Positions 1-11,320 of a stretch of 64,000 bases of DNA are shown in pieces. The stretch is from assembly GCF_018873765.1 (NCBI RefSeq), contig NC_057919.1, forward strand, positions 66,148,984-66,212,983, given 5' to 3'. The DNA comes from Telopea speciosissima (taxonomy: Eukaryota > Streptophyta > Magnoliopsida > Proteales > Proteaceae). The notes beneath the pieces were generated by a model. That model made no database searches. It was not told the DNA's origin and saw only the letters and a program-made list of their open reading frames with translations. Every line of letters begins with the position of its first letter. Within the stretch, counting starts at the first letter, position 1. A program made the translations under genes and the position numbers.

Positions 1-879
1 ATGAAGCAGACCAACATAAACCCATGCACAGTAAGTTTACTTTTCATATCCAACAGAGTTCGAGTCAAAACAAGCAAGGAAAGATAATACAATGTAATAT
101 CCAACTGAAACTCCATGAATTCCACTGAACAACGAGAGACCCACAATCTCAACTTACAACATAATCAAGAGATCATCTGCTCAAAAAATTTAAATGTTCT
201 TTTTTTTTTTTTTTTTGAAGAAATAAAAAAGCAAATAGAGAAGAACACGACTCTGCATTACCATAGAAGGATAAAATCATAAGGAAGAAAATCGGATACA
301 AAATTTATTCAAAATTTATTCAAAATCAAGAATACAAAGCAATTTCTATTCAGGTAAATAGAGAAAACAAAAAAAAAAACCCAACTAAATCGAGTAAACA
401 CCATTACAAAGAGAGAGCGAGAGCTACGGATCTCGCTACCTTACAGAGAGAGTGGGAGAGAGAGAGTCACCTTACACTGCTGCAGTTGCGGACGGGTCGT
501 GGTAGAGAGGATCACGCAGAATCCTTCAAGTTGTTGCTCCAAATCCGAGACAAAAAACTGAAGTGAGGGAAAGAACGAGACAGAGAGATAATAAAATCAT
601 CACGAGAGAAGGAAAGAAGAAAGCGCAAAAGCAGAATCGGAATGACTCAAAGATAATAAAATCCCCAAAATCCATTATACCCATAACATCCATACCTAAA
701 AAACAAACCAGAAAATTTACATTATGTATGAATAAAATCCCCAAAATCCCTAACATCCATTCCTAAAAATCCAGACCTAAAAATCAATTTTCTCAACAAA
801 TCCATAATCATACCTTTCGCTGAATCCTTCAAATTTTAGGGAATTCAGACACTGGTCGAGATCATCACAAAATAACGAT
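1..879. other. Gene-free flank, AT-rich
   Basis: I see no coding region here. The stretch holds short poly-A/T runs and a roughly duplicated AT-rich phrase about 60 bp apart (near 655-700 and 725-770, both containing 'aaaatccccaaaatcc'). Positions 410-475 are GA-rich and could belong to a leader of a gene reading off the left edge, but nothing shows this. Confidence 0.4.
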
Positions 880-1046
880 CGAGAGAGAGGGGGAGAGAGA
901 CAGAGAGATAGCGAGATAGAGAGTGAGAGAGGGAGAGAGAGCGAGACACGAGAGAGTGAGAGAGAGAGCGAGTTAAAGGGTGAGAGAGGAAGCGATAGAG
1001 AGAATGGAAGAGAGAGCGTGAGGGAGAGAGCAGAGAGAGATAGAGG
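880..1046. repeat. Purine-rich (GA)n low-complexity tract
   Basis: About 165 bp of almost pure A/G on the plus strand, built from imperfect GAGAGA units broken by single C or T. It ends abruptly at 1047. The open frames across it (Ser/Leu-rich on the minus strand) are artefacts of the repeat. Such tracts are common in plant promoters and 5' leaders, but no adjoining gene is visible. Confidence 0.8.
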
Positions 1047-1169
1047 GCATGGTACTGCAGGTTCTCTTATGGGGTGGTCTCCTTCGTTTCCCCTTCTCTT
1101 CCCCTCCTCTTCGCAAGTTTCTTTCTCAAGCATCTGACGATTCACGGGTTTTGCTCGATATTTGCTCAA

Positions 1170-1345
1170 GCTTTCGTTCTTTGTTCTTTGGGCAAAAAAT
1201 CCACGTTCGTTCTACAAAGAACAAAAAACGACCCGGCAAGCCAAACATAAAATGGCGTTTTTTGTTCTTTTGAACAAAAGAACTGTTAACACTGTTCAAC
1301 GAGCGTTACCAAACGCACTCTAAGTGTGCGTAATGCGTTTGGCCT
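1170..1345. repeat. Short inverted-repeat cluster, MITE-like
   Basis: Two perfect 9-bp hairpin arms lie close together: gttcttttg/caaaagaac at 1264-1272 and 1275-1283, and ccaaacgca/tgcgtttgg at 1309-1317 and 1334-1342. The stretch around 1170-1290 repeats 'gttctttgttc' and 'acaaagaac' motifs in both orientations. This looks like the end of a small foldback transposon; I could not fix its limits. Confidence 0.4.
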
Positions 1346-1487
1346 TTTTCCGCCCAAAAAAGTAAACCGGTTGGAATTTTCACCCAAAAAAAAAAAAACC
1401 CGATCGGAATTCGTTAATTAAAACCAAGTTGAAATGAAGAAACAAGAATTTTCACAAAATCTTTCGAGATTTTTAATTCAATAAACT

Positions 1488-1990
1488 GGGATTTTTTTTT
1501 TTTGGAAAATAGGAGAGAATTATATTAATAACCGAATGAAAAAATGAAATTAAGAAACGTTTCCCATTGGCATCGTCTCTTTTAAGGTTGGAAAGAGCCA
1601 CTGTCTGTTCAGAAGTTGATTTCTTGGCAAGATTGTAAGAATCCGGCCAGGAAATTAGCACAGCTATTAGTCTCTCACACATGATACTTGAAGTTGCAAC
1701 ACCGGAAGCAATCTTTCAGTTCAAGAATATCATTCACCAATCCAATAGAATGCCACAGAATTTGAAAACACCCACAAATCATCTGAAACGCCACCAAGGA
1801 GTCAAATCTCAATTGAATCTGAGCCATATTCAGGGATTAATTTGGCCTTCGTAAGACTCTTAATCACGATTCACAAGTAATTCAATCTGCACAATATTAT
1901 CCTCCAGAACAGCACTCACCAGAGCGAAGAGTGCACGTCCAGAAGAATCACGTCCAATGGAGCCATATCCACCTAGCAGGTACAATATAT
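1488..1990 (-). pseudogene. Degenerate LINE (L1-type) RNase H domain
   Basis: Read on the minus strand, 1985-1560 gives fragments of the RNase H-like domain found at the end of plant L1-type non-LTR retrotransposon polyproteins. Visible pieces are GGYGSIGRDSSGRALFALV (about 1975-1915), a DILELKDCF..CNFKYHV stretch (about 1735-1680), and an ETNSCANFLAGFLQSCQE motif (about 1674-1625). Stops and frame shifts separate them, so the copy is dead. The T-run at 1489-1502 on the plus strand is the poly-A tail, which fixes orientation and the 3' end. Only the 3' end of the element is present, as expected for 5'-truncated LINE insertions. Confidence 0.75.
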
Positions 1991-3020
1991 AAGTTTCATT
2001 GATTTTTTACTGTTTGATTGATTGATTAGCGGGGGGAAAAAAAAAATGAAAATCAAACACAATTTCACATTTATTCAAAAAAAATTTTAAAAAAAAAAAA
2101 AAAAGGTTAAAACATTAGCTAAATGAAGTCAGGCTCCCTGCCAATTATAACTTCAAATCAAATCGATTCATTTGATCCAATTCCAATAATAATTAATGAT
2201 TCATCTAATCCAATGCTAATTCTTTAAACATTAAACTGTCATGAGACAGGTTAATTTTTAGGATTCAGATCTTTTTTCTGTATGAGAGAGATACTAACGG
2301 ACATCCAACGGATGAACTAACACGATGCGCACACCAACACACATTCCAATGCAAGAGATGATCCTTGTCCTAATTTTTAAGGGTTATCACTTGTCAAGTA
2401 TATAATATTGATCATTTCTTTGAGTGCTTCTCATTATTAAGGTTTGTATTTTTTTTTTGCTGCAAGTATGGTGTAAGCTGTCCGGTGGAAGGAGGCAAAT
2501 TGTTATTATTGAGTTAATTCTTTAATAATATGATTCTTCTAACACATATCCCCACACGCACGCTCACAAACACAAGATACAAACTTCTGTTACAAGTCAA
2601 TATAACCTATCTAGTGGATTAGATTATTCTTTAAGTTTGTTACTTAGGTTGCCAAACACTATATGGGAAACGACCAAAACAATGATTGTCCATTGATTTT
2701 AATGTGCATTAGCGTAGTGTTTAAGGAATATTAAGTCACTCTTGGAACCTTCAATCTTCATTTGATCAAGCCCCACTTGTGTGTTGGTATGCTTCCTTGT
2801 TTTACTTTTTGTAACGTTTCCTTCCCAAAACATTCACTAATTACTTACTTAATTATCATTTAATGGGAAATATGATCTTCCTACTTCTAATTAAGGAAGA
2901 TCTTATTGTTGTAATTGTACTTTTTTATCCTCTCAGTATGATAGTTTTTTTTTTTAATAAGGATAAATCTATCATTTCACATAAAAAATTACATTAAATG
3001 TTGTATTATATAACTTTAGG
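1991..3020. other. Gene-free AT-rich stretch
   Basis: No coding evidence. It contains poly-A runs (2037-2045, 2080-2104) that may be old retroposon tails, and otherwise unremarkable AT-rich sequence. Confidence 0.4.
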
Positions 3021-3024
3021 CCAA

Positions 3025-3150
3025 ATGTTCTCTGTGCCGGGGGCACAGGCTGCACCCAGACACATGGGAGTGGGCGAAATGGCCATCCTGCCCCCCTGAA
3101 TGGCAGGTCCATGTGTCTGGGCGTAGGCTGCGCTACGGCATAGAGAACAT
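3025..3150. mobile_element. Foldback MITE
   Basis: The two ends are inverted copies: 'atgttctctgtgccg' near 3025 matches the reverse complement of 'cggcatagagaacat' ending at 3150, and the inner arms share 'cccagacacatgg'. About 126 bp with no coding capacity fits a miniature inverted-repeat element. The superfamily is not determinable from the ends alone. Confidence 0.75.
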
Positions 3151-5213
3151 CTACCCATAACTTTATGAAATAAAATAGAGAGCAATTAAAAGAAAGTTAC
3201 AACTTCTTAGTTTACCACTTTTGTAAGAGCAAATTGTTCCCATCGGATTATGAATATCGCATGGAAATATAAGTATATAACGTTGTCGAATGATGTCCCC
3301 TTGCACTCTCTCACATGGGACAATGAAATGATCACCCCACCCCTCCCTTTGGATGCGTGTGCGCATGATCCCATTGGCCCCTACGTTAGCGCAAGGACCA
3401 CATAGCCTTACAACAAACCCCTTCTCATAATGCATATTCAAAATATCTAGCCATGCATGATTTATTAGAGGGACATGGTGAGACATGGCACACATTATTA
3501 TTGTAGATGAAATGAGTGATGATAAAATAAAGGCTAAAAGTTTTTCTTCAATGTCAGCAAAGAGAATCTAGCTGTTGGAGTGTCATTATTCTCTCGGTCC
3601 CTTCAATATACGAAATCTGAAATGTCTTGTGTACTATTTCAAGAGTACCATGCATAGGCATCCCATGCACGCGGAATTGCATTACCGCTTTGGTGGTGCC
3701 TCTACATGCATTCATTGGCACCCGCATTGCTGCAGGGGCCAACCAAGCAGTGCTCCCCCCAAACCCCCCCCCAAAAAAAAAAAAAAAAAAACACTAAAGG
3801 CCAATTTCATTCAAACAAACCATTATTTGATTGAATGATACTGGGCTTGCAAGATATTTAGGCTGTTCTATCCAGGAAAAGAAAGAAAAAACTCATCAAC
3901 AACTGTATTGAGTTGATGTACCTAATTGACCAAAAAGGGGTTTCAATAATTTCACGCTTAGTGATGTTTGATCATATAAATTGTCATGTTTTTCAATTTA
4001 ATCTAATCTAATCTAATGTAATTTAATAAATAAAAAAGGTTTTGTTCCTTAAAAGGGAAAGGAGAGGGACCATGGACTTCGGAATTGGTATTGTTTTGAC
4101 CGGTTCATACTGATATCGATACATGACTGATATGGAGCAGTCTACAAAATATGAATATGGTTTTCTTAATAAAAATAAATAAATCGTTTAATCTAATTCG
4201 AGCTAATATGACTTATGATGCAACTGATACATATCAATATTAATATGAATTGATATCAATATCAAAATATCGGTGACAACAGACACCATCACTGATACCA
4301 TGAACTAAATAGATGAAAGGATAAAAAAAAAAAAAATCGATGAAAAGAATGAATATAAGCAATCTATATGAAATAAAAATGGATCCCACACTCCATGGAG
4401 AGTTCAGATCTATCCCTACCCGTCCCATGTGAGTAGCAAATCTGAGGAACCTGATCATTCCCTGAAGAGGAAGAAAACTTCAAAACAAAAAAGGCAGGCA
4501 AAAAAAAAAGAAGAAAAAGATAGTGCCATCGAAACAACCACATGTGTGCGCCACTTTCACATATCTTTTTCATTTTTATTTTCTTTTTACTCCGGTTGCC
4601 GTCTAATCATTGTGAGAGAATATACCCAAATGGTTATTGTGGAGTCCATGGCTGACCAATTAGTGAATACCAAAAGTACAGAATTAAAACCAGTAGAACC
4701 GATCCACCTCATTAACACTTGAGGAACCGGTCCTACGTGGACACTTGAAAAGAAAATACGACCATAGATTCCCCACCTATCAGGCTATCACTGCCACTGT
4801 TTTCTCAATTGTGCTTTTACAAAAACACCCTCATTAGGGCCAATAAATACTTCTTCTTTCGAGCACATTATTTAGTAACCAGATCGTCTCCCTCGCGCAT
4901 CCAACGGCTGGGTTAGCATTATACACGCATCTTCGCATACATCCCGATGCACATCATGCCAGCTCAATCATCGAAATAACTCATTTTGTTTCTTATCATG
5001 GCACCTCATTGGCTTCTTAATTTTCTTTTCTTCTTGCAAATTTGCAATAACTCATTTTGTTTTTTTTCCTTTTTTTTAGGAAAGTAATTGCCACGAAGCT
5101 AGTGTGTAGATTTTTATGCATCTCATTCTATCAAAATTTTTTTTTTTTTGGCACCTCTTCTCACATATCACCGTGGACCCTACATTCTCTTCTCACTAAA
5201 ACTATTAAACAAT
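3151..5213. other. Gene-free stretch with repeat debris
   Basis: No supported gene. 3290-3410 resembles sequence near 36700-36850 in word use (gcg/cattggcc phrases) and may be a diverged repeat. 3762-3792 is a C/A homopolymer pair. 4080-4310 has GATATCGATAC/GATATCAATATC words of the family described at 51332. Short open frames here have no recognisable domain. Confidence 0.4.
4078..4312. repeat. Probable diverged copy of the GATATCGATA-rich element family
   Basis: Repeated words such as 'gatatcgatac', 'gatatcaatatc' and 'ccatcactgatacc' in both orientations match the subterminal style of better preserved copies at 8697-8954, 11113-11320 and 51332-53177. Limits are approximate and no target duplication was found. 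Confidence 0.4.
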
Positions 5214-5371
5214 CAATCCAGGTCGTCTATGGCCTACTTGCCTGTAGTAGGTAGAGTAGTGCCCTGATGAGGCGAAGGCACTGGGCAGGGGTAAGGCGGT
5301 CATTATATCGTACCTCATTAATGCGTTGCTATGGTCGCTACGGGCAGCAGGCCGTAGAGGATCAGGGTCCA
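5214..5371. mobile_element. MITE family A, copy 1
   Basis: A foldback of about 158 bp. The ends read roughly 'ccaggtcgtctatggcc' and 'ggccgtagaggatcagg', which are inverted copies. The centre holds 'gggcaggggtaaggcggtcatt', the hallmark shared by copies at 10103, 40442, 40757, 41440 and 41606. Non-coding. Confidence 0.7.
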
Positions 5372-6043
5372 CAATTCGGTTTACCACAACCTCATTCGTC
5401 GAAGACTGCACTCCGATGATTTAGTGATTTCTCTTCCTTATTTTTATTTGGAAAAAGTTTTCCTTCATTGAACAAAGTTCAGTGCATCTTAGAATTTATA
5501 CCCCTATAAAATTTTAGTATGTTTTCAAAAATACCCTTCTGCATATCTGAAGTCTTGTAGTGAATAGATTCTCTATTTCACCATAGTTTAAGGAAGATTC
5601 CTTTTAGATTTTTATGGTATTAATATTAGCCACAATAAGGTGGTTCTGATCCCGATACCTAAAGCCAAGATACGATTCACAGCCGTTCAGATTCCCACAA
5701 AATGACATCTGACTGGCTGTGAATAGTTCATGTACGCTCACGTACATAATGATTCCCTGCACTCAGAGACCTAATGGATGCCTAATGCGTACAGGGGATT
5801 TGTATATAAAATATGCAATTATTGAAGAGAAAGAAGGACAATCAGAATTAAGAAAAGCAAAATGCAGAGAAGGAAGATAAACAACAATAATAATAGTTAC
5901 TAAAGGAGAGGGAGATTAAAATAAAAAATGTGATCTAAGAAGCGACGAGTGGAATGGGGTGGTGGAATTTGCTTTAAAAAGGCTCCACTTCTTCTGCTGC
6001 TTTGGGTTTTTTTTGTTTTTGTAATTTTGTAAGTCTTGCTGCA
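5372..6043. other. Gene-free stretch
   Basis: AT-rich sequence without recognisable coding or repeat structure apart from short homopolymer runs. Confidence 0.35.
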
Positions 6044-6275
6044 GTTAAGGGTGTTAATCGATTCGATTTCAGTGTAATTGTTTCGATTTGGTTCATATCG
6101 TTCAACTAAACAGTCTCACATTTGAAATCATAATCAAATCATTTGTTAAACAGGTTGATTCGGTTCACTAAACAGTTTCACTTTTAAACCCCTAATCAAA
6201 TCATTTATTAAACGATCTCATGGTTTCGATTTAAATGATTCAATTCAGTTTCGATTTGATTTTGACACCCTTAAC
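6044..6275. mobile_element. hAT-like MITE (ttaagggtgt ends)
   Basis: The left end 'gttaagggtgttaatcg' and right end 'gattttgacacccttaac' are inverted repeats, and the flanks ctgcag/ctacag could be a degenerate target duplication. The interior repeats 'attcgattt' and 'ggttca' words. Ends reading AGGGTGTCAA are typical of small plant hAT derivatives; a related element lies at 29291-29550. Confidence 0.6.
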
Positions 6276-6479
6276 TACAGTGTCTTATTATTTGTTCTTC
6301 CAAAAATTCCCCAACCCAAATTTTCAGTTTCAGTTTTTCACCCAACCAAACAAACACCTTCCCTTATTTTCGCTTTTTAACAAATTAATGACACATTACA
6401 CAGTACCCAAAGCTTCCAATATTCCAACATTTAACACTTGAATCCATAATAATTAGTAGTTATATATTCCCTTAATTAG

Positions 6480-7245
6480 TAACCTTAGAAAGACAGATTT
6501 AGAAATCCCAAATCTGAAACACTCCCTCCCTCTATTTCGTCTTTCTTCCGTTTTCTTCACAACATCTCTGCTTCTTCATCCTCTCCCTAGTCTCTTCCTC
6601 TGCTCTCTGCACCCTGCAAACGCCACACCTACCCCCTACCCTCTACCCTGTTCTTCTCTCAATCAGTTAAATCTTTTCTCTCGTGTCGATTGACACGGTT
6701 CTTCGGCGATCCGGTGGATGTGACGCGCTTACGAGTTACGATTATCATTGAGACAGGTAACTACAAAAAAAACCAACGAATTGGTTTCCCAGGAGAAGGA
6801 AAAAAGAAATAAAAGCTTCTACCTTGTCCTTGTTTTTAGTCTCTTCTCTCTTACTTGGTTCACTATTTGATTTCTGTATCGAATTTAAGGAGGTTTCCTG
6901 TGATTTAGTTTTGTGTCCATCACTATTCCGATCACAAATCTTCAAAACTTGGAATTGCTTTTGTGTGTGCCCAACCCCAAACGATTCCGTTGATTGGTAG
7001 ATATCAAGCTATAATTTTGTTATTTCAACCAAATTCTTCCTTCTCTTTGTCTTTTCTCCCTTCTTCGGTTTCTAACAATTTCGCTTCTTTTTCAGTTTAT
7101 TGCAGGTCTTACCACCTTCTTCTTCTCCGTCCGGCTGGAAAGGAGGATTCCCATATCGAAATATTCAGATTCTTCCTCTTGAATCGCCAGAATCCCCTTG
7201 ATAGGATCTTCATATCCCACACTAGAATATTGAAGATTGATTTAT
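6480..7245 (+). promoter_or_regulatory. Probable 5' leader of the bHLH147-like gene, possible leader intron
   Basis: CT-rich sequence from about 6520 to 6660 looks like a plant 5' UTR. A donor-like 'gacag/gtaact' at 6756/6757 and an acceptor-like 'ttattgcag/gtc' at 7105/7106 would define a 349-bp leader intron. This is inference; a transcript would settle it. Longer frames in this leader begin at non-ATG codons, so I do not call upstream ORFs. Confidence 0.4.
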
Positions 7246-7959
7246 ATGGAGTCGCCTCTGATCTTAAATCCCGAAACGAATTCCGATAGATCCATAGAGT
7301 CCAGAAGGAAGAAGAAGAAACTCTCGAACCCAAGGCGGAGCCAAAACCAGAACCAGATGAGATGGAATTCCCCAGCCGAACAACAGAATTACTCCTCAAA
7401 GCTCATCGAAGCCTTGCGTCAAGTTCGCCGCAATCGTAATCCTTCAGCTTCACTCGAAGCGCCGACTGCCGCTCCTTCTTCCTCTTCTAATTCTCCTTCT
7501 CGTGCGGAATCTGTCCCACGGGGCGGCCGTGCCGTGCGTGAAGCAGCCGACAGGGCTTTAGCCATAGCGGCCAAGGGACGAACGAGGTGGAGCAGAGCAA
7601 TCCTAAAGAGCCGTCTCAAGTTGAAATTCAAGAAGAGGAGGATACAGAGGGTGGCGGCCGTCGCCGGCGACAACCCATCGAAGAGACGAGCAGTCAGCGT
7701 CATTGGATTGAACTTGAAAGAGAAAAAGAGATCGACAGGGGCTCAGGTGCAGCGAAAAATTCGTGTACTGGGACGGTTAGTTCCAGGTTGCCGGAAACTC
7801 TCATTGCCGAACCTATTGGAGGAAACTACGGATTACGTAGCAGCGTTGAAGATGCAGATCAGAGCCATGACCGCTCTCACCAACCTTCTCTCCGTCTCCT
7901 CCGCCGGTGCTTCGCCCATCGATCGTGTCGGCTCGACTCAACCACCCACCCAGAGCTGA
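7246..7959 (+). CDS. Atypical bHLH transcription factor, bHLH147/148 (AIF-like) type
   Basis: Single-exon gene of 237 residues. The first in-frame ATG is 7246 and the product opens [14 protein letters not shown], a start seen in this family. A Ser/Ala-rich middle is followed by the conserved block [20 protein letters not shown] and a basic KLKFKKRRI stretch (about residues 96-134). A C-terminal helix-loop-helix, [15 protein letters not shown]...[19 protein letters not shown], spans about 166-205. The basic region lacks the His/Glu/Arg pattern needed for E-box contact. Known relatives (bHLH147-150, AIF1-4, IBH1) dimerise with DNA-binding or activator HLH proteins and restrain brassinosteroid- and gibberellin-driven cell elongation in the nucleus. 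The assignment to the group is firm; the exact orthologue is not. Confidence 0.87.
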   Translation: MESPLILNPETNSDRSIESRRKKKKLSNPRRSQNQNQMRWNSPAEQQNYSSKLIEALRQVRRNRNPSASLEAPTAAPSSSSNSPSRAESVPRGGRAVREAADRALAIAAKGRTRWSRAILKSRLKLKFKKRRIQRVAAVAGDNPSKRRAVSVIGLNLKEKKRSTGAQVQRKIRVLGRLVPGCRKLSLPNLLEETTDYVAALKMQIRAMTALTNLLSVSSAGASPIDRVGSTQPPTQS

Positions 7960-8696
7960 TTGGTCGCTCGCTCCCCTGCCAAGTGCCTACGACTCACTCA
8001 ACCTTCCCCTTTTTTTTTGTTTTGTTTTGTTTTGTGTTTTTTTTAATTCATTCTTAATTACCTCTTTGAATTTTATATTTGTGTATTTTATTTTGTAAAA
8101 TGACCTTTTTTCTTTCTTCCTCCTTTATGTTTCCACTTTGGACCTCCATTAGACCGACCATTACCTTCTCATAACCCTTTTCTCACACCCCCTTTGAATT
8201 AGATATTATTAGTTAAAGATTAACCTACCAAATTTATTAATGAATTTTTTTAAGTGGGTTACCTATGTACCCCCATGTGACTCTCTGTCTCATTTTTTTT
8301 AATTCTTCTTTTCTTTAAGTTGTTTCAGTCATTCAAAGAGGCGGGGCGGTCATTTTGCCTATCCCTATGCAGAGAGTATCTTCCTTTATATTTTTTGCAT
8401 CATAAACACTATGACGATTTTACTGAATTTTAAGGATATTTTGAATGGTTAAAAAGATATAGCTGTTATGATTATTTTTATGGGAAGAAAACAAAGGTTA
8501 CATTAATAAGGAAACAAAGTGAGATACACATATTATCACTAACATCTACAGATGAGAACTTAGACAAAATATACAAAATGTCAGGTATCAACTGTCAAGG
8601 CCAACAATCATGGTAATTTGGATTGAGCTATCAAACTACTTCTGAATAGATCCAAATCTTAGTCTTGACATCCCCATTTGGAGTGCTCCTTGTAAT
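7960..8696. other. 3' flank of the bHLH147-like gene
   Basis: T-rich sequence from 8008 to 8110 is the likely 3' UTR. 8270-8395 ends with 'gaggcggggcggtcattttgcc', a phrase resembling the centre of MITE family A, but no inverted ends were found. Nothing else is recognisable. Confidence 0.4.
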
Positions 8697-8954
8697 CATG
8701 GTTTGAGGTAACGGTTTCGTATATAGGCGATATGTATCAATTTTGCAAGTAATCGATCTTAATACTGTGTTGATATTGTATCGGTGATATGGTACCAATA
8801 AGGGTTAAAATGGTAAAAAAAAAAAATCAAAATTTTAAAAGAAATTTATGGGTAAATTGGTCTGATATGACCCATCTGTTCCAATACTGTATCAGTATCA
8901 TATCGACTTTGAAGATGACTAATATCCAATCTGATACCGTGCACTAAAACCATG
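8697..8954. mobile_element. Non-autonomous DNA element, GATATCGATA-rich family, 258 bp
   Basis: The ends 'catggtttgaggtaacgg' and 'gtgcactaaaaccatg' are imperfect inverted repeats. The flanks cttgtaat (8689-8696) and cttacaat (8955-8962) look like a diverged 8-bp target duplication. The interior repeats gtatcggtgatat/gatatgtatc words. Same family as 11113-11320 and 51332-53177. Confidence 0.6.
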
Positions 8955-9083
8955 CTTACAATCCCTTGAGCAATCATCTAACCAATGCTTCTTAGATACA
9001 TCATTATTGTCCAAAATTCATACACTCTCCAAACAAAAAAGGTTACAGTGATATAAAATAACTACCGCCTACTCAATGGAAAA

Positions 9084-9229
9084 TTATCGCCCCCAGTACT
9101 ACTGGGGGTGCTGTGCGCATTGTGCGGCGTAGTATCGCCCATGTGTGCATAGTGGGCCCCATCATGCACATATGGGCGGTACTGCATCGCACGATGCGCA
9201 CAACACATCCAATAATACTAGGGCGATAA
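9084..9229. mobile_element. Foldback MITE with ttatcgccc ends
   Basis: The 146-bp element opens 'ttatcgcccccagtact' and closes 'aatactagggcgataa', an inverted pair. Inside lies a second inverted pair, 'cgcccatgtgtgcat' against 'atgcacatatgggcg', so the whole could fold as a long stem. The middle is GC-rich compared with its surroundings. Non-coding. Confidence 0.75.
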
Positions 9230-9290
9230 ACCGAGAAGTAAATTGATCAAAGAAAACAAAATATCAATGGGGGGTGATGGTATGTCAAAA

Positions 9291-9452
9291 AGCATATCCA
9301 GTTGCCTTACCTATAAAGTCATAGATATTGATGAGAAAACATGAAACAAAAAAATCCCAAATCACATGCTTAAGCATATCCAGTTGCCTTACCTATAAAG
9401 TCATGGATAGTGAGAAAACATGAAATAAAAAAATCCCAAATCACATGCCTAA
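9291..9452. repeat. Tandem duplication of about 81 bp
   Basis: Two head-to-tail copies (9291-9372 and 9373-9452) both begin 'agcatatccagttgcctt' and end 'aaatcacatgc'. They differ by a few substitutions and a short deletion ('gatattgatgag' versus 'gatagtgag'). Non-coding. Confidence 0.85.
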
Positions 9453-10102
9453 AGTTGCAAATTAGACAAGAGGGGGTGGAGTGTTGAAGTAGACACACAT
9501 TCCTTGTACACCATAGAAAATAGAACATTAGATAAGCAATTAATAGAAAACAAATTACTTTTAACTAATTTGGACAGGGAATGGCAGCAGGGATCGGGAT
9601 CCTCTGTTGCCACCTGGCGTGCAATTTCACACAGGTAGGAGTGAAATAACCATCTTATTTACTGTCTATGAACCTGCACGCCGACCGTATAGGCAAACGG
9701 GAGCATTTGGGATGAATTTTTAACTTCTAAAGAAATCTCCAAATTTTCTTCATTGAATATCTACGAACAAGAAGAGTGTAGATATTTTTCTTTTCTTTTA
9801 GTTAATTTAATTTTTTTTCATAAAAAATAAAAGACGAGTGTCACATTGAGATAAAAATCGTGCAATTGATTTTGTCCCAAGATTCCCATTGAGAGAGAGG
9901 AAGGTGAGTACGCCCATTATACTTGTAAAAGGGTTTTGTCTCTTTATTTGTGCTACGTATAATGGTGATAACTTATATCTTTTTTCTTTTTTTTTGTCAA
10001 GATGATGATAACTTATATCACTATGCATAGTTATATGGAGATTTAATTCAAAATACATTATAAGAAAATGTGAATTTTTTTTTTGTGAGAGGGGAGGAGG
10101 GC
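9453..10102. other. Gene-free stretch
   Basis: 9590-9690 opens with 'ggatcctctgttgcc' and may be a MITE-like fragment. The rest is AT-rich with poly-T runs near 9808 and 9985. Confidence 0.35.
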
Positions 10103-10290
10103 AATTTGGATCCTCTAGTGCCAAGGTGCCTAGCAAAACCCTACTGCCAAAACACAGCAAGGCGGGGAATGATCGTCGTACCCTTGCCTGAGCGCCTTGC
10201 CCATGTGGGGGTAAGGCGATCATTTACCGCTTTGTTGTGTCTTGGCAATAGAGTCATGACGGGCACTTCGATAGTAGAGGATCTGAATCC
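10103..10290. mobile_element. MITE family A, copy 2
   Basis: The ends 'tttggatcctctagtgcc' and 'tagtagaggatctgaatcc' are inverted. The centre has 'cccttgcctgagcgccttgcc' and 'gggggtaaggcgatcatt', as in the other family copies. 188 bp, non-coding. Confidence 0.75.
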
Positions 10291-11112
10291 GGAGGGAGGG
10301 AGGGGATAATCTATATATTTTAAGGGAGAGTGTCCCTTGAAAGGCAGTGTGGCACTTGCGCCAACACCGGGACTAATGTGAGTGTTCATGGAAACATCAA
10401 TAGGACCAAGATTTTCGCCTTTCATAGGGATGAGGCAGTCGTTTCATTCTACTCTATGACTAGACGCATAGGCCACATTGTCTTTTAGGGTTCTTCTTCC
10501 CGTATACAAATAACAAGGCAATCAGCCCCCCAACTCAGAAATTTGGTGATTTTTTTTTCAACCCAACATTGCTTACAACAAGATTTTCCCACATGAAATG
10601 TTTTGGTGCATCCTATCTTTGGGGGGTTATTCAACAACTTCCAAAGACTTTGATGAAGAGGGACCAAAACACAGGAATTGGCGGCTGAGGGAGGGATTGT
10701 GGTTGCTTGGTTGGGTAAGTAAGGTGTTATGAGTAAAAGTGGAGAAGATGGACCAACTCAATCAGAAGAAGAAGAAGAAAAGCTTTAGGTGAAGAGAAAA
10801 CGATTGACAGTTTCATTTTCGGGAGATGGGATGGTTGTTATTGCTGTTGTTTTACGTTTAGTTATGATGAGATGAAGAGGAATAGGAATAGGAATGTCCA
10901 AATTCTATGGATCTCTCTCTCTTTCCTTCTTTCCTCCCTTATTTCCCCATTGAAAACTATAAAGTAGTTGCAGATATCCTGCAGATTTCCAGCCAAATGT
11001 AGTGGTAGTTATTTTCTTATTTCTTTTTGAGCAATTACCCGCCACATTTAAGCTACATACATTCCTCTCCATTCGATGGATCTGAGATCGGTCTGACTGA
11101 TTCAATTTGGAT
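10291..11112. other. Gene-free stretch with a repeat shared with 28435-28570
   Basis: 10338-10460 ('gaaaggcagtgtggcac' ... 'catagggatgaggcagtcgtttcat') resembles 28435-28560 ('gaaaggcagtgtacctc' ... 'catagggcggagcaatcatttcat'), so both are copies of an unnamed repeat. I found no supported gene; the minus-strand frame at 10485-10667 has no recognisable domain. Confidence 0.4.
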
Positions 11113-11320
11113 CAGGGTTTTGAATAATCGGTATGCGTATCAGTACCAGTATCGGTATTGGTCTGGATCGATCATATTATCTTCAAAAAACTTGATTTTT
11201 TTTACATTTTTACTTATACTTATATCGATGTATCGATACGGGATCAGTCAGTAATCAGTATCTGTCTCCACCAATACCGATACAAGTCGATCAAATTCAA
11301 TACTAATTCCTCAAACCATG
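11113..11320. mobile_element. GATATCGATA-rich element, short copy
   Basis: The left end 'cagggttttgaataatcgg' and right end 'aattcctcaaaccatg' are loosely inverted. The interior carries 'cagtaccagtatcggtattgg' and 'accaataccgatac' in opposite orientation, the subterminal signature of this family. Confidence 0.55.

Noticed and set aside
777-1169. Minus-strand 130-residue frame
   Set aside because: It translates the purine tract into Ser/Leu repeats; no domain and no gene context.
6963-7289. 108-residue frame overlapping the bHLH147-like start
   Set aside because: It begins at GTG rather than ATG and crosses the probable leader intron, so I do not treat it as an upstream ORF.
7419-7703. Minus-strand frame inside the bHLH147-like gene
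   Set aside because: Antisense shadow of a GC-rich coding sequence.
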